Positions 33,074 through 41,657 of a stretch of DNA of 64,000 bases are shown piece by piece. The notes beneath the pieces are model-generated. The model was not told the origin of the DNA, did not search any database, and saw only the letters and a program-made list of their open reading frames with translations. The first letter of the stretch is position 1, and each line of letters opens with the position of its first letter. The position numbers and the translations under genes are program-made. This stretch comes from Gammaproteobacteria bacterium. GTDB lineage: Bacteria > Pseudomonadota > Gammaproteobacteria > Steroidobacterales > Steroidobacteraceae. The stretch covers positions 1 through 64,000 of the forward strand of contig JANYJY010000043.1 of the NCBI GenBank assembly GCA_025358295.1. The letters are read 5' to 3'.

Positions 33074-34192
33074 ATGCGATTGTCGGGCGGTATGCGAATC
33101 ATGATCGTTACCGACGCGTGGCTTCCTCAGATCAACGGCGTGGTGAGCACGCTGGCACAGACCGCGGCGTGGCTGGGTCGCTTCGGCCATGAAATCCGGA
33201 TGATCACCCCGCGCGATTTCCGCAGCGTAGCGTGCCCCACCTATCCAGAAATCCGCCTATCGATCCGGCCGTACCGGAACGTGGAACATTCCATCCTCGC
33301 ATTCCAGCCGCAAGCGCTGCATATCGCAACTGAGGGACCCCTGGGCTTGAGCGCCCGTCGATTTTGCTTGCGCCATGGAATGCGCTTTACGACCTCCTAT
33401 CACACCCAGTTTCCACAGTACCTGCGGGCCCGCTTTCCCATTCCGCTGAAGGCGTCCTACCGGGCGCTGCGCTGGTTCCACGGCGCGGCCGTGCGCTGCA
33501 TGGTGAGCACCGCCTCGGTGCGTCGCGATCTCGCGAACCACGGTTTCAAGAATCTGGCGACCTGGCGCCGCGGTGTCGACACGGAAATATTCAAGCCCGG
33601 GCCGAAAGATTTGCTCGCTCTGCCGCGGCCGATTGCCGCTTACGTCGGCCGCATTGCCGTCGAAAAGAACATCGCTGCGTTCCTCAACATGGCTTGGACC
33701 GGCAGCAAGGTCATCATCGGCGATGGTCCCGAGCGCGCCCGCTTGGAAAGGCAGTACCCGGCGGCAACCTTCATCGGCTACCGCCACGGCGAGGATCTCG
33801 CCAGGCATTTGGCGGCGGCGGACATCATGGTGTTTCCGAGCCGCACCGACACGTTCGGCTTAGTCAATCTCGAGGCCATGGCCTGCGGCGTACCGGTGGC
33901 AGCCTATCCGGTAACCGGCCCCATAGATGTTGTCGAGAACGGAGTGACGGGCTGCCTGGACCCCGATTTGGCGGTCGCGGCCCGGCGTGCGCTTGCCATC
34001 GACCCCAACGCCTGCCGGCAGCACGCGCTCAAGTCCGGTTGGGATGTCTGCAGCCGCGAATTCGAAAGCAACCTGGATCGTTGCGAAGCTCTGCTTCAGC
34101 CGAAGTTGATCTTGGCTTCCAGGTTGGTGCGCGAATCGGCGCTCGACAGCGCTTCCTCGAGCTCAATACGGCCCTCTCGCACGAGATTATAA
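33074..34192 (+). CDS. glycosyltransferase family 4 (MgtA-like)
   Basis: About 372 residues. GT-B fold: MRIMIVTDAWLPQINGVVST at the N-terminus, HIATEGPLGLSARRF, TSYHTQFPQYLRAR, the C-terminal WRRGVDTEIFKPG, YVGRIAVEKN, IIGDGPERARLE and the nucleotide-sugar motif FPSRTDTFGLVNLEAMACGVPV (written in part). Similar enzymes glycosylate diacylglycerol or phosphatidylinositol-type lipids. Start candidates are ATG 33074 and 33092; neither has a strong Shine-Dalgarno. The last 30 or so residues (after about LLQPKL) are read from DNA antisense to the PilU-like gene, a 97-nt convergent overlap, and look non-conserved. Confidence 0.88.
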   Translation: MRLSGGMRIMIVTDAWLPQINGVVSTLAQTAAWLGRFGHEIRMITPRDFRSVACPTYPEIRLSIRPYRNVEHSILAFQPQALHIATEGPLGLSARRFCLRHGMRFTTSYHTQFPQYLRARFPIPLKASYRALRWFHGAAVRCMVSTASVRRDLANHGFKNLATWRRGVDTEIFKPGPKDLLALPRPIAAYVGRIAVEKNIAAFLNMAWTGSKVIIGDGPERARLERQYPAATFIGYRHGEDLARHLAAADIMVFPSRTDTFGLVNLEAMACGVPVAAYPVTGPIDVVENGVTGCLDPDLAVAARRALAIDPNACRQHALKSGWDVCSREFESNLDRCEALLQPKLILASRLVRESALDSASSSSIRPSRTRL

Positions 34193-35184
34193 AGCGAGCT
34201 GTCGAAGCTCAGCATGCCGCGTTCCGTGCCCGTGCGGATGGCCTCTTTCACGGCGATCACATCGCCCTTCTTGATGAGCTCCGAAATATAGGGCGTATTG
34301 ACCATGACTTCCGACGCCGCCACGCGCGCGCCGGATTTCGCAGAGACCAGGCGCTGCGACAGGATGGCCCGTAAATATTGTGACAGGTCGAGAAAAATCT
34401 GGTTGTGCTGGTCGCGCGGAAACATGTTGATGATGCGATCCAGGGTCTCGGCACAATTGTTTGCGTGCAAGGTGGCGATGCACAAATGTCCCGTGCCGGC
34501 CAGTGCAATCGCTGCCTCCATGGTTTCACGGTCGCGGATTTCGCCGACCAGAATCACATCGGGTGCCGATCGCACGGCGCTGCGCAGCGCGCGGGCGAAG
34601 GACTTGGTGTCCAATCCCACCTCGCGCTGATTCACGATGGATTTCTTGTTGGTGTGCAGAAACTCGATCGGATCCTCGATGGTCAGTATGTGGTCCGATG
34701 AGGTTTCGTTGCGGTAATTGATCATCGCGGCGAGAGTCGTGGATTTGCCTGCCCCGGCCGCTCCTACCATCAAAATCATGCCGCGCTTCAGCATGACCAG
34801 ATCTTTGAATACTTCGGGCATGCCGAGATCTTCGAGCTTGGGCATTTCCGCGGTGATGTAGCGCAGCACCATGGCAGGATAGCCGCGCTGATAGAACACG
34901 TTGACGCGAAAGCGGCCCAGGCCGGTCTCGGATATCGCGAAGTCGATTTCCAGCTCTTCGTTGAAATATTCGATCTGTTCCTGGGTCATCAACCCCAGTG
35001 CGGCCTGGCGCACGGTCTCGGGACTCAGAACCTGTTTGTTGACCGGAAAAATCTTACCTTCGATCTTGATCTTGACCGGCGCGTTGCAGGTGAAGAACAG
35101 ATCCGACGCCTTGCGCTCCACCATCAGCTTGAACAATGGCTTGGTGTTCATCACCTGAACAGGGATATCGGCAGACGCGGACAT
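34096..35184 (-). CDS. third PilT/PilU-family type IV pilus ATPase
   Basis: 362 residues. N-terminal PAS-like part MNTKPLFKLMVERKASDLFF, Walker A GAAGAGKST, Asp box TIEDPIEF, Walker B VILVGEIRDRET, His box GTGHLCIATLHANN and the C-terminal LEEALSSADSRTNL. All catalytic elements are present, so it should be an active hexameric motor. By motif it is closer to PilU than PilT but differs from the PilU just upstream (Walker A, His-box residues). It starts 3 bp after pilU, at the end of a three-gene series, and overlaps the glycosyltransferase 3' end. Confidence 0.9.
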   Translation of the reverse strand: MSASADIPVQVMNTKPLFKLMVERKASDLFFTCNAPVKIKIEGKIFPVNKQVLSPETVRQAALGLMTQEQIEYFNEELEIDFAISETGLGRFRVNVFYQRGYPAMVLRYITAEMPKLEDLGMPEVFKDLVMLKRGMILMVGAAGAGKSTTLAAMINYRNETSSDHILTIEDPIEFLHTNKKSIVNQREVGLDTKSFARALRSAVRSAPDVILVGEIRDRETMEAAIALAGTGHLCIATLHANNCAETLDRIINMFPRDQHNQIFLDLSQYLRAILSQRLVSAKSGARVAASEVMVNTPYISELIKKGDVIAVKEAIRTGTERGMLSFDSSLYNLVREGRIELEEALSSADSRTNLEAKINFG

Positions 35185-35187
35185 GGG

Positions 35188-36345
35188 CTAAAACACCTGG
35201 CCTTCTTCTTCCTCGACGATCTGCAGCGCTTGGCCGGCCTCTTCGGGATTCTTCATTTCGCGTTTGCTCTCGAGTTTCACGCGCAGACGTAGCTCGTTCT
35301 TCGAATCCGCGTTGCGCAACGCGTCTTCGTAGGAAATCAACCCCGCCTCGTAGAGTTCGAACAGCGCCTGGTCGAAGGTCTTCATTCCCAGCCGGTTGGA
35401 GCGCGACATGACGTCCTTGATCTTGGCGACCTCGCCCTTGAAGATCAAATCCGCAATCAGCGGCGAATTCAACATGATTTCCATCGCAGCGATGCGGCCG
35501 GTACCGGTTTCGCGGGGTATCAGGCGTTGCGAGATGAGGGCGCGGACGTTCAGCGACAAATCCATGAGCAGCTGTTCGCGGCGCTCTTCGGGAAAGAAAT
35601 TGATGATGCGGTCGATGGCCTGATTCGAGCTGTTGGCGTGCAGAGTGGCCAACACCAAGTGTCCCGTCTCGGCAAATTGGATGCCGTACTCCATCGTCTC
35701 CCGATCGCGAATTTCGCCGATTAGAATCACGTCCGGAGCTTGGCGCAGCGTGTTCTTTAGGGCCAGGTGCCAGCCCTCGCAATCGACTCCGACTTCGCGG
35801 TGCGTGATCACGCAGCCCTTGTGGGCGTGTACATACTCAACCGGATCTTCGATGGTGACGATGTGGCCGCGGGTCTTTTCATTGCGGTAGCCGACCATGG
35901 CCGCCAGCGAGGTCGATTTACCCGAGCCGGTACCGCCGACCAGAATCACGAAGCCGCGCTTGGAAAGCACGACCTCGCGCAGTATCGGCGGTAATTCGAG
36001 TTCCTCGAAAGTAGGGATCTTGGCGTTGATGGTGCGTAACACCGCGCCCGTGTGGCCTTGTTGCACGAAAGCACTGACGCGGAAGCGGCCGATTCCCGGC
36101 GGCGATATCGCGAAATTGCACTCTTTGGTCGCGTCGAATTCTTTGGTCTGCCGGTCGTTCATGATGGCACGCACCAAGCCTGCGCTCTGCTCAGGGCTCA
36201 AAGAGCGGTCGGATTGCGGCCGTATTTCACCATCCACCTTGATTGCCGGCGGAAAGCCCGCGGTGATGAACAGATCCGAACCTTTCTTTTCGACCATGCG
36301 CCTGAGCAGGTCCTGCATCAGACGTATTGCTTGATCGCGTTCCAT
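35188..36345 (-). CDS. pilU: type IV pilus retraction ATPase PilU
   Basis: 385 residues, near the length of Pseudomonas PilU. Characteristic parts: MVEKKGSDLFITAGFPPAIK, CNFAISPPGIGRFRVSAF, Walker A GGTGSGKST, THREVGVDCEGWHLALKNTL, Walker B ILIGEIRDRETM, GHLVLATLHANSSNQAIDRI and the acidic C-terminal tail VEEEEGQVF. PilU assists PilT in pilus depolymerisation under load. The ATG at 36345 shares one base with the pilT stop (TAATG). Confidence 0.94.
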   Translation of the reverse strand: MERDQAIRLMQDLLRRMVEKKGSDLFITAGFPPAIKVDGEIRPQSDRSLSPEQSAGLVRAIMNDRQTKEFDATKECNFAISPPGIGRFRVSAFVQQGHTGAVLRTINAKIPTFEELELPPILREVVLSKRGFVILVGGTGSGKSTSLAAMVGYRNEKTRGHIVTIEDPVEYVHAHKGCVITHREVGVDCEGWHLALKNTLRQAPDVILIGEIRDRETMEYGIQFAETGHLVLATLHANSSNQAIDRIINFFPEERREQLLMDLSLNVRALISQRLIPRETGTGRIAAMEIMLNSPLIADLIFKGEVAKIKDVMSRSNRLGMKTFDQALFELYEAGLISYEDALRNADSKNELRLRVKLESKREMKNPEEAGQALQIVEEEEGQVF

Positions 36346-37385
36346 TAGATGCTGTCCTTGTTCTGCGCCTTGTACTTCGCCTCTTCGCGGCTCACGACGC
36401 CTTTCTGCACCAGCTCTTGGAGGCATTGGTCGAGGGTCTGCATGCCCTGACCCTGGCCCGTTTGAATCGCCGAATACATCTGCGCGATTTTGCCTTCCCG
36501 GATCAAGTTACGAATAGCCGGCGTGCCGATCATGATTTCATGCGCCGCAATACGGCCGCCGCCGACCCGTTTCATCAAGGTTTGCGATACGACCGCCCGC
36601 AGGCTCTCGGACATCATGGCGCGTACCATGTCCTTTTCTGCAGCCGGGAACACGTCCACGATACGGTCTATGGTCTTGGCCGCCGAACTCGTGTGCAATG
36701 TGCCAAAAACGAGATGCCCGGTTTCCGCGGCGGTCAGGGCCAAGCGGATGGTCTCCAGGTCGCGCATTTCACCGACCAGGATGACGTCGGGATCTTCGCG
36801 TAGCGCCGAACGCAGCGCTTCACTGAAACCCAATGTATCGCGGTGCACTTCGCGCTGATTGACCAGGCAGCGCTTGCTCTCGTGCACGAACTCGATGGGA
36901 TCTTCGATCGTGATAATGTGGTCGGGACGGTTGTCGTTGCAGTGATTCACCATGCCGGCTAGCGTAGTCGACTTGCCCGAGCCGGTCGGGCCGGTGACCA
37001 AAACCAGGCCGCGCGGCAACATGCACAGATCTTTGAAAGTCTTGGGGGCGTTCAACTCGTCGAGCGTCAGGATTGTGGAGGGAATATTGCGAAATACCGC
37101 TCCGGCACCCCGGTTTTGATTGAAGGCATTGACCCGGAAGCGCGCAAGCTTGGGTATTTCAAACGAAAAGTCCGTTTCGAAGAATTCTTCGAAGGCCTTG
37201 CGCTGCTTGTCGTTCATGATGTCGTACACCATGCTGTGTACTTCTTTATGCACGAGCGCCGGCATATTGACGCGCTTCATGTCGCCGTCCACGCGAATCA
37301 TGGGCGGTACTCCCGCCGACAGATGCAGGTCCGACGCGTTATTCTTCACCGCAAAAGCGAGAAGCTGCGCGATATCAACCGCCAT
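36345..37385 (-). CDS. pilT: type IV pilus retraction ATPase PilT
   Basis: 346 residues, the standard PilT length. DIAQLLAFAVKNNASDLHLS at the N-terminus, Walker A GPTGSGKST, Asp box TIEDPIEFVHESKRCLVNQR, Walker B VILVGEMRDLETIRLALTAA, GHLVFGTLHTSSAAKTIDRI and the AIRNLIREGK motif. PilT drives pilus retraction and thus twitching. It is the first of three tandem ATPase genes. It is divergent from yggS, the arrangement found in many gammaproteobacteria, with a 47-bp shared upstream region. Confidence 0.96.
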   Translation of the reverse strand: MAVDIAQLLAFAVKNNASDLHLSAGVPPMIRVDGDMKRVNMPALVHKEVHSMVYDIMNDKQRKAFEEFFETDFSFEIPKLARFRVNAFNQNRGAGAVFRNIPSTILTLDELNAPKTFKDLCMLPRGLVLVTGPTGSGKSTTLAGMVNHCNDNRPDHIITIEDPIEFVHESKRCLVNQREVHRDTLGFSEALRSALREDPDVILVGEMRDLETIRLALTAAETGHLVFGTLHTSSAAKTIDRIVDVFPAAEKDMVRAMMSESLRAVVSQTLMKRVGGGRIAAHEIMIGTPAIRNLIREGKIAQMYSAIQTGQGQGMQTLDQCLQELVQKGVVSREEAKYKAQNKDSI

Positions 37386-37432
37386 TTACGGCTCCTAATA
37401 CGGATTGTCCAAGTGATGCAGTATACAAGCGG

Positions 37433-38152
37433 GTGTCCACACTCAATATGTTAATTGGTCCGCAGAATTCGACGCTTCATGTGAACCACGTCCGGTCTCG
37501 GATAAGTCAGGCGGCCCTGGCCGCCGGAAGAGACCCGTCCGCAGTCACATTGGTCGCCGTCACCAAGGGGCAGACTGCCCAATCCATACGGGAGGCCGCC
37601 ACCGCCGGCGTCACGGATTTCGGGGAAAGCTATCTGCAGGAGGCGGGGGCTAAGATGGACGAGCTTGCCGGACTCGGCCTAGGCTGGCACTTCATCGGCG
37701 GCATCCAGTCCAACAAGACCCGTGAAATCGCAGAACGCTTCGATTGGGTACACAGCATCGATCGCCTGAGCATCGCCCGGCGTCTGTCCGAGCAGCGGCC
37801 CTATCACGCGGCACCCCTCAACCTATGCATTCAAGTCGAGTTGGTGCCTGAGCCGAACAAGGGCGGCGTGCCGCCCAGCGAGATCGGGCAAATTGCGGCA
37901 GCGGCGGCGATCCTGCCGCGGGTTTGCCTGCGCGGGCTGATGTGCGTTCCGCCGCAGCAACCCAACTCGGCCGCCGAGCGAGCGGTATTTGCCCGGCTTC
38001 GCTCCCTGCTTGAAGAGCTGAACGCGAGCGGCCACAAGCTCGATACACTGTCGATGGGGATGAGCGGCGATTTTGAGTCCGCCATCGCTGAAGGCGCTAC
38101 GCTGGTGCGGATAGGCACGGCCCTGTTCGGCAGCCGGTCGAGGCGCGGATGA
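37433..38152 (+). CDS. yggS: YggS family PLP-binding protein (PLP homeostasis)
   Basis: 239 residues starting at GTG 37433 or ATG 37448. The PLP lysine stands in TLVAVTKGQT (homologues: AVSKTKP), with FGESYLQEAGAKM, WHFIGGIQSNKTREIAERFD, GLMCVPP and SMGMSGDFESAIAEGATLVR for the phosphate site. YggS/PLPBP proteins buffer free PLP and influence amino acid pools, and have no known catalytic activity. It precedes proC by 49 bp, in which a GCCCGTACGGGC palindrome occurs (around 38158-38169). Confidence 0.93.
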   Translation: MSTLNMLIGPQNSTLHVNHVRSRISQAALAAGRDPSAVTLVAVTKGQTAQSIREAATAGVTDFGESYLQEAGAKMDELAGLGLGWHFIGGIQSNKTREIAERFDWVHSIDRLSIARRLSEQRPYHAAPLNLCIQVELVPEPNKGGVPPSEIGQIAAAAAILPRVCLRGLMCVPPQQPNSAAERAVFARLRSLLEELNASGHKLDTLSMGMSGDFESAIAEGATLVRIGTALFGSRSRRG

Positions 38153-38201
38153 GGCGGGGCCCGTACGGGCAGGCGGCGGGGGCAAACAACAAGGAGCTGG
38201 C

Positions 38202-39032
38202 ATGAACAATATACGCAGGCTTGCCTTCATCGGCGGCGGCAACATGGCCGCGGCGCTGATCGGCGGCTTGACCAAGCGCGGGCTGCCGAGTGAACGCGTG
38301 GTGGTCGCCGATCCGAGCCAGGAACAGCTGCAGCGGCTGACGCGGGACTACGGCATCAAGGCCGCCGCCGACAACGCCGGCGCGGTTAAAGGCGCCGAGG
38401 TGGTGATTCTTGCCGTCAAACCGCAACTGATGCGGGGGGTGGCACTGGGTCTCGCGCCGCATTTGGCTGAAACGGGGCCTTTGGTGATTTCAGTCGCCGC
38501 CGGCATACCGCACGCATCCCTCGCCCGCTGGTTCGGCCCTCGCGTGCCCGTGATCCGGACCATGCCGAATCGTCCCGCCCTGAATGGCTTCGGTGCCACC
38601 GGACTGTTTGCGCCGGCCTCTGTCGGCGCGGCCAACCGGGCATTGGCTGAAATGATCATGGCCGCCGTGAGCGCCACCGTCTGGGTAGAACATGAATCGC
38701 AAATGGACACCGTCACGGCGCTGTCCGGCAGCGGCCCCGCCTATTTTTTTCTGTTCATGGAAGCCCTCGAAGCGGCCGCTCACGAACGCGGCTTGCCCAA
38801 CGACGTGGCCCATCAATTGACCCTGGAGACGGCGTTCGGAGCGGCGCAAATGGCCCGCCAATCGCCTGACTCACTCGCTCAGCTGCGTGAACAGGTGACT
38901 TCGAAGGGCGGCACGACAGCGGCAGCGCTTGCCGTTTTCGACGCCGCCGGACTACATGCTATCGTCGCTCACGCGGTGGCAGCGGCCGATCGCCGCTCCG
39001 CCGAACTCGCCGCCGAGTACGGCGCCCCCTGA
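38202..39032 (+). CDS. proC: pyrroline-5-carboxylate reductase ProC
   Basis: 276 residues. NAD(P)-binding LAFIGGGNMAAALIGGL, VILAVKPQLM, SVAAGIPHASLARWFG, RTMPNRPALNGFG and the C-terminal dimer domain TVTALSGSGPAYFF and QVTSKGGTTAAAL. It completes proline synthesis. AAGGAG lies close upstream of the ATG. The following yggT gene begins 23 bp later. Confidence 0.95.
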   Translation: MNNIRRLAFIGGGNMAAALIGGLTKRGLPSERVVVADPSQEQLQRLTRDYGIKAAADNAGAVKGAEVVILAVKPQLMRGVALGLAPHLAETGPLVISVAAGIPHASLARWFGPRVPVIRTMPNRPALNGFGATGLFAPASVGAANRALAEMIMAAVSATVWVEHESQMDTVTALSGSGPAYFFLFMEALEAAAHERGLPNDVAHQLTLETAFGAAQMARQSPDSLAQLREQVTSKGGTTAAALAVFDAAGLHAIVAHAVAAADRRSAELAAEYGAP

Positions 39033-39055
39033 TCTTGAGTACCCACTGATCCGCC

Positions 39056-39592
39056 ATGGATGTAATTGTATTTGTCGTCGATACCTTGCTGTGGCTGCTG
39101 ACCCTGGCCTTTCTGCTGCGCCTTCTTTTTCAATGGGTTCGGGCCGATTTCCGGGATCCCATGGCCGATGCCATCGTTCGCGTAACGAATTGGCTGGTGC
39201 TGCCGTTGCGCCGGGTCTTGCCGCCGATCGGCAAGGTGGATACCGCAACCGTCGTTGCGGTGATCGCTGCTGCATCGATTCGCACCGTTGCCATCATGGC
39301 ATTGGCGGGGATAAGCATTGCGGCCCCGGGCCCCATCCTGCGAGTCACCGTCGTCGACCTGGCAGACCTGGTACTCAAGGTTTATTTATTTGCAATGCTG
39401 CTGTACGCACTGACGAGCTTTGTGTCGCCCGGCGGGTATGCACCCGGTGTGCGCTTGCTTACACAACTCTGCGAGCCCATTTTGAAGCCGGTGCGGCGGA
39501 TCATTCCGCGTATAGGCCAAATTGATTTCTCGGTGCTCTGGGTGTCGATTGCCATCGGCGCGCTACTGCGTTTACTGGTGTTGTTACGTTGA
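39056..39592 (+). CDS. yggT: YggT family integral membrane protein
   Basis: 178 residues with four hydrophobic segments arranged as two YggT repeats; each repeat ends in the motif R(V/I)xxP(I) (VLPLRRVLPPIGKVDTA and ILKPVRRIIPRIGQIDFS). YggT proteins support osmotic tolerance and, in some species, correct septum or pilus functions, but their mechanism is unknown. It closes the yggS-proC-yggT block. Confidence 0.92.
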   Translation: MDVIVFVVDTLLWLLTLAFLLRLLFQWVRADFRDPMADAIVRVTNWLVLPLRRVLPPIGKVDTATVVAVIAAASIRTVAIMALAGISIAAPGPILRVTVVDLADLVLKVYLFAMLLYALTSFVSPGGYAPGVRLLTQLCEPILKPVRRIIPRIGQIDFSVLWVSIAIGALLRLLVLLR

Positions 39593-39844
39593 ACATCGTC
39601 TCCTACATGCCTGAAATCACTGTAAACGAGCCGCCTCGGCAAGCGCGCTGAAGGCGCCGATCGACGCAGAAGCCTGAAAAACCAGCACCTCGACGCTACC
39701 CTCGCGAAAATCTTTTTTCGCATTTGCGCTAAACATCGGCTTTTTTCTATGTTATTTTCGGCGCCGAGTTGAATTACAGGGCATTTTCATGCCCACGTGG
39801 GGCAGTTGAAGCCCGCGCTCGCAAAACATAGCAGGAGATTTAAT
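39593..39844. other. AT-rich intergenic region upstream of the HU-like gene
   Basis: About 250 bp without a convincing gene. It contains the inverted repeat gcgaaaa...ttttcgc near 39708-39727 and an AT-rich stretch (39725-39760) likely to hold the promoter of the HU-like gene. Confidence 0.5.
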
Positions 39845-40156
39845 ATGGCGAAAAAGAATGCAGCACCGACCAAGTCTGAAATTCTCGCAAGCATTTCAAA
39901 GGAAACAGAGCTCTCAAAGAAGCAGGTCGGAGCCGTGTTTGACTCGCTTTCCGCCTCGATCAAGAAGAGTCTGCGCAGTCACGGCTTGTTTACGTTGCCT
40001 GGACTTCTGAAGATGAAGGTCGTGAAGAAGCCGGCCACGAAGGCGCGTGAGGGTGTCAATCCCTTCAACGGCGAAAAAATGATGTTCAAGGCGAAGCCCG
40101 CGAGCAAGAAAGTGCGCATTGCCGCGCTCAAAACGCTCAAGGAATTCGTGAACTGA
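39845..40156 (+). CDS. HU/IHF-family histone-like DNA-binding protein
   Basis: 103 residues from the ATG at 39845, with AGGAG at an appropriate distance. The HU fold is visible: KSEILASISKETELSKKQVG, the arm region KVVKKPATKAREGVNPFNGE and ASKKVRIAALKTLKEFVN. The N-terminal and arm parts differ from HupA/HupB and IHF, and the family resembles the larger 'HU-like' proteins of gammaproteobacteria and Planctomycetes. It is monocistronic with its own AT-rich promoter region and is followed by a GC-rich hairpin. Confidence 0.88.
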   Translation: MAKKNAAPTKSEILASISKETELSKKQVGAVFDSLSASIKKSLRSHGLFTLPGLLKMKVVKKPATKAREGVNPFNGEKMMFKAKPASKKVRIAALKTLKEFVN

Positions 40157-40170
40157 TTTGACTTAGGCTA

Positions 40171-40200
40171 CGGAGCGGCTGGGTTCCCTCAGCCGCTCCG
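40171..40200. terminator. GC-rich hairpin between convergent genes, probable terminator
   Basis: An 11-bp perfect stem (cggagcggctg at 40171-40181, cagccgctccg at 40190-40200) with an 8-nt loop follows the HU-like gene and overlaps the last codons of the convergent hydrolase gene. No T-tract follows, so it may act with Rho or simply protect the 3' end. Confidence 0.6.
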
Positions 40201-40809
40201 TGTCGCATCGACAACGGCGTCGCGTAGTTCACGCAATCTGCCGTGAAAGAAGTGCCCCGCGCCCGGCAGCACCACCAGCTTGGGCTTCGGCTCGAGTGCA
40301 TTTACCCAGTCGATGACCGCAGCGGGACTGACCACGTCGTCCGCGTCACCCATGACCACGAGCCATGGACAGTGGGGAATCACCATCGAGGACGCCTCAA
40401 AGCGCTGAATGGCCGGTGCGACGGTGATCAAATGTTGCGGCAGCGTTCGTTGCGCCAAACGCAATGCCACATAGGCGCCGAACGAAAATCCCGCAATCAC
40501 CAACGATCGGCCGCGCCAGTGTTCCGCGCCCCACGAGGCAACGGCATACGCATCGTCGGTTTCGCCCAAGCCCTGGTCGAATACGCCGTCACTTGCCCCA
40601 ACGCCGCGAAAATTGAAGCGCAAGGTCGGTATGCCGGAGTCGTGCAACGCACGCGCCACGGTAGTGACGACTTTGTTGTCCATGGTGCCGCCGTACTGCG
40701 GATGCGGATGGCAAACGACGGCATATAGAGGAGAAGGCCGGCCGGGATCTTCGAGGACCGCTTGCAGCGCCCCCGCCTGCCCCACTATGGAGAATCGGAC
40801 CGCGTCCAA
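40189..40809 (-). CDS. alpha/beta hydrolase, dienelactone-hydrolase/Tex30-like
   Basis: 206 residues. Motifs: VVCHPHPQYGGTMDNKVV, TLRFNFRGVGASDG, nucleophile Ser in IAGFSFGAYVAL, Asp in VVMGDADDVVS and His in LPGAGHFFHG, completing a Ser-Asp-His triad. This small family is widespread in proteobacteria with unknown substrate. It starts 1 bp downstream of the FKBP gene stop on the same strand, so the pair is cotranscribed. Confidence 0.88.
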   Translation of the reverse strand: MDAVRFSIVGQAGALQAVLEDPGRPSPLYAVVCHPHPQYGGTMDNKVVTTVARALHDSGIPTLRFNFRGVGASDGVFDQGLGETDDAYAVASWGAEHWRGRSLVIAGFSFGAYVALRLAQRTLPQHLITVAPAIQRFEASSMVIPHCPWLVVMGDADDVVSPAAVIDWVNALEPKPKLVVLPGAGHFFHGRLRELRDAVVDATRSG

Positions 40810-40810
40810 C

Positions 40811-41257
40811 TCATTCTATGGCGACGAGATCGACATCAAAAACCAACGTCGCGCCCGGAGGTATGACGCCGCCCGCGCCGCTGTCACCGTAGGCCAGATC
40901 CGCCGGAATTACCAGCCGGCGGCTCTCGCCGACCTTCATGCCGACGACGCCTTGATCCCAGCCCTTGATGACCTGGCCGGCGCCTACCGGAAAACGAAAC
41001 GCTTGCCCGCCGGTGCGTGAACTGTCGAACTGCTTGCCCTTGTTGTCCGTTGCCGACGCGTCGTACAACCAGCCGGTGTATTGGACGACGGCAACCTTTC
41101 CGGCGACGATTCCCTCACCGGTACCGGGTTTGAGTTCCATGGATTGCAGTGACATCACGGGGCTCGGGGGCAACGGCGCTGGCTTGCCGCTGCAGGCCAC
41201 GGTAAGGACGAGGATGACGACAACACTAATACTCCGTAAAGATCTCAAGCACGCCAT
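40811..41257 (-). CDS. FKBP-type peptidyl-prolyl isomerase lipoprotein
   Basis: 148 residues. A lipoprotein signal (VVVILVLTVAC) places it in the periplasm or outer membrane. The FKBP domain begins at GTGEGIVAGKVAVVQYTGWL and contains FDSSRTGGQAFRFPVGAGQV, IKGWDQGVVGMKVGE and AYGDSGAGGVIPPGATLVFD. It likely assists folding of exported proteins. It precedes the hydrolase gene in a two-gene unit. Confidence 0.92.
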   Translation of the reverse strand: MACLRSLRSISVVVILVLTVACSGKPAPLPPSPVMSLQSMELKPGTGEGIVAGKVAVVQYTGWLYDASATDNKGKQFDSSRTGGQAFRFPVGAGQVIKGWDQGVVGMKVGESRRLVIPADLAYGDSGAGGVIPPGATLVFDVDLVAIE

Positions 41258-41326
41258 AGCGGCTATCTTAAAGGATTTCGCGATCGAGAGTGGAACGTCG
41301 CCGTAGGGCCTTCCGCAACGCCAGGC

Positions 41327-41557
41327 TTAAAGGCGGGTCGGGAACCGCGAGCTTTGGAATTTCAATGCGGCAGCGAAGCCGAGCAAGAGGGTCGCCGAAT
41401 AGATCAAGGGTCCCTCGGCGCCAGCCGCGACTGCCGCCACGATGGCGCCCACACCCACGGCGCCGGTCAACGCCAGGCCGGTTTCGGCGGCGATGCCCAA
41501 AACGCAAAGGCGCAACACGCCCACGGCGTCGTCAATTTCATCGACCACTTGTAGCAT
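41327..41557 (-). CDS. small hydrophobic membrane protein
   Basis: 76 residues from the ATG at 41557 (MLQVVDEIDDAVGVLRL), with GGAG close upstream; a longer version from 41599 is possible. Two hydrophobic segments (CVLGIAAETGLALTGAVGVG with its continuation, and IYSATLLLGFAAALKF) suggest a two-helix inner membrane protein. No family is recognised. It lies divergent from the ParA-type gene (100 bp). Confidence 0.55.
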   Translation of the reverse strand: MLQVVDEIDDAVGVLRLCVLGIAAETGLALTGAVGVGAIVAAVAAGAEGPLIYSATLLLGFAAALKFQSSRFPTRL

Positions 41558-41657
41558 CCACTCCACGAAAACCAGTCTAGGCCAGTGAATGCCCCGCATC
41601 CGTGAGTGGCATCACACCCTTGCCACGGTGCCTGAGCCTGCGTAGGCTAAAGCCCAC

